Shown here piece by piece: positions 5,815 to 6,306 of a stretch of 6,306 nucleotides of DNA (its first letter is position 1; each line of letters opens with the position of its first letter). The position numbers and the translations under genes were made by a program. The stretch spans positions 1 through 6,306 of the forward strand of contig CAYNZH010000064.1 in the NCBI GenBank assembly GCA_964401685.1. The letters are read 5' to 3'. The DNA comes from DASRQK01 sp964401685 (lineage in GTDB: Bacteria > Bacteroidota > Bacteroidia > Sphingobacteriales > Sphingobacteriaceae). A model generated the notes under the pieces. It saw nothing but the letters and a program-made list of their open reading frames with translations, did not search any database and was not told the origin of the DNA.

Positions 5815-5884
5815 AATCGATGAGAAAAGGATATTGAAACAGGAATAACAAAAACTATTTTATATAATTGTGCGATCTTTTAAA

Positions 5885-6118
5885 GTGGCACGGTTTGACC
5901 GAAATCACTCCGAAATACCCAGTGCATTCTTAATTGCCAAAAACTATGCACTCTTATTTACCGATTACATTTTATAAATGGATATTCCGGAATCTCGTCG
6001 TTCACCTTAATCAGGGGGTCAGTATCCGCCGGAATGGCATGCGAATAAACGACGGAATCGATGTTCGCAATCCATTTTTAAGCCCGGAATTGGGGGGTCA
6101 GTATATTCCGGAATATCA
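5885..6118. mobile_element. Degenerate repeats resembling the end of an IS21-like element
   Basis: GGGGGTCAGTATCCGCCGGAAT (6014-6035) and GGGGGTCAGTATATTCCGGAAT (6093-6114) share 19 of 22 positions. Partial units ending in GGAAT lie between them and at 5981-5993, and a more divergent pair (GTGGCACGGTTTGACCGAAAT, then CTCCGAAATACCC) lies at 5885-5920. From memory, Bacteroidota IS21-type elements carry arrays of the form TGGCTCAGTTTGACCGAAAT near one end, so this is probably a transposon end without its istA/istB genes. A perfect 14-bp palindrome, ATATTCCGGAATAT, lies at 6103-6116. An open frame across 5934-6131 is judged spurious. Confidence 0.42.
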
Positions 6119-6248
6119 ACCAGGGACATAGCGCGACAAAACCTAGCCCTGCGACCGAAGATAGCAAGAATAGGCTCAGCACACCGATGTCCAGCACGGC
6201 TGCCACGGGATCGAAAACTCGGAGTAAGGGGCCGATAAAAAGGTTTTT
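6117..6248 (-). pseudogene. Decayed copy of the small holin-like membrane protein gene
   Basis: Minus-strand translation from about 6242 gives LFIGPLLRVFDPVAAVLD then IGVLSLFLL, continuing to GFVALCPWL. This matches the intact protein encoded at 2547-2864 (GPVLHWLDPVAAVVD, LGALSLLLL, VCHWL) across its first two membrane helices, and the DNA is clearly related as well. The copy is broken at both ends. Its frame has no start codon. An ATG at 6253 followed by seven A's is out of frame by one base, so a single A lost from the run would explain it. The third helix and everything downstream, including the hydrolase, is replaced by the IS21-like repeats, which begin at the very point where similarity ends. 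It is a remnant of a second cassette. Confidence 0.66.
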
Positions 6249-6306
6249 TTCATTGTCCCTAAATTATAAAAAACTACGTTAATAATCGTAGCTAATTTCA
6301 GGGAGC
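6249..6306. other. AT-rich leader upstream of the decayed membrane gene
   Basis: AT-rich DNA at the window edge. A small inverted repeat, CTACG (6274-6278) and CGTAG (6287-6291) with an 8-nt loop, is the only structure visible. It presumably held the leader of the decayed membrane gene. Confidence 0.3.

Noticed and set aside
5934..6131. Forward 65-codon open frame
   Set aside because: It runs through the degenerate transposon-end repeats and into the antisense of the decayed membrane gene, with no protein character.
6122..6260. Inverted AGGGACA/TGTCCCT flanking the decayed membrane gene as terminal repeats of an element
   Set aside because: Only 7 bp, and similarity to the intact membrane gene extends through the left copy (codons for CPWL), so it is part of the gene rather than an element end.

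Overview
The window looks like an accessory, gene-poor stretch of a Bacteroidota (probably Cytophagales-like) genome. The evidence is the absence of Shine-Dalgarno motifs, A-rich leaders just before starts, and a 251-residue protein of a type I know mainly from that phylum. No universally conserved gene is present, so the taxonomic call is an inference. A run of exactly 100 N (1984-2083) marks an assembly gap and interrupts two genes.

Layout. Positions 1-1044 hold no convincing gene. Positions 1045-3792 carry a leftward, visibly GC-rich gene block, in transcription order: a 251-aa protein of unknown function (3037-3792), a small three-helix membrane protein (2547-2864), an exported CHAP-type peptidoglycan hydrolase (2628 down into the gap), a protein with a lipobox-like Cys at the gap edge and a C-terminal membrane helix (gap to 1524), and a 112-aa orphan (1045-1383). 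Divergent from this block is a 68-aa helix-turn-helix protein (4117-4323). Between the two sits a dense control region (about 3889-4049) with a 10-bp tandem array, an 11-bp tandem array, and two DnaA-box-like sequences, followed by AT-rich DNA. Positions 4324-4879 are apparently empty. A small secreted protein of unknown function lies at 4880-5338. The right end is a graveyard: a 250-bp element with imperfect 29-bp terminal inverted repeats and no transposase (5565-5814), repeats resembling the end of an IS21-like element (5885-6118), and, directly abutting them, a decayed copy of the small membrane protein gene (6117-6248).

Interpretation. The membrane protein, exported hydrolase and lipobox-plus-TM protein together have the parts and order of a Gram-negative lysis cassette: holin, Sec-exported endolysin, unimolecular spanin. 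They lie downstream of an abundant-looking unknown protein and a putative terminator or attenuator. With the iteron-like arrays, DnaA boxes and divergent small HTH regulator, the module could be a small phage-like or plasmid-like element, or a domesticated lysis or release system. The second, broken copy of the membrane gene 3.2 kb away suggests the cassette is repeated in this genome. The lysis and origin roles are inferences from architecture; none is demonstrated by the sequence alone.
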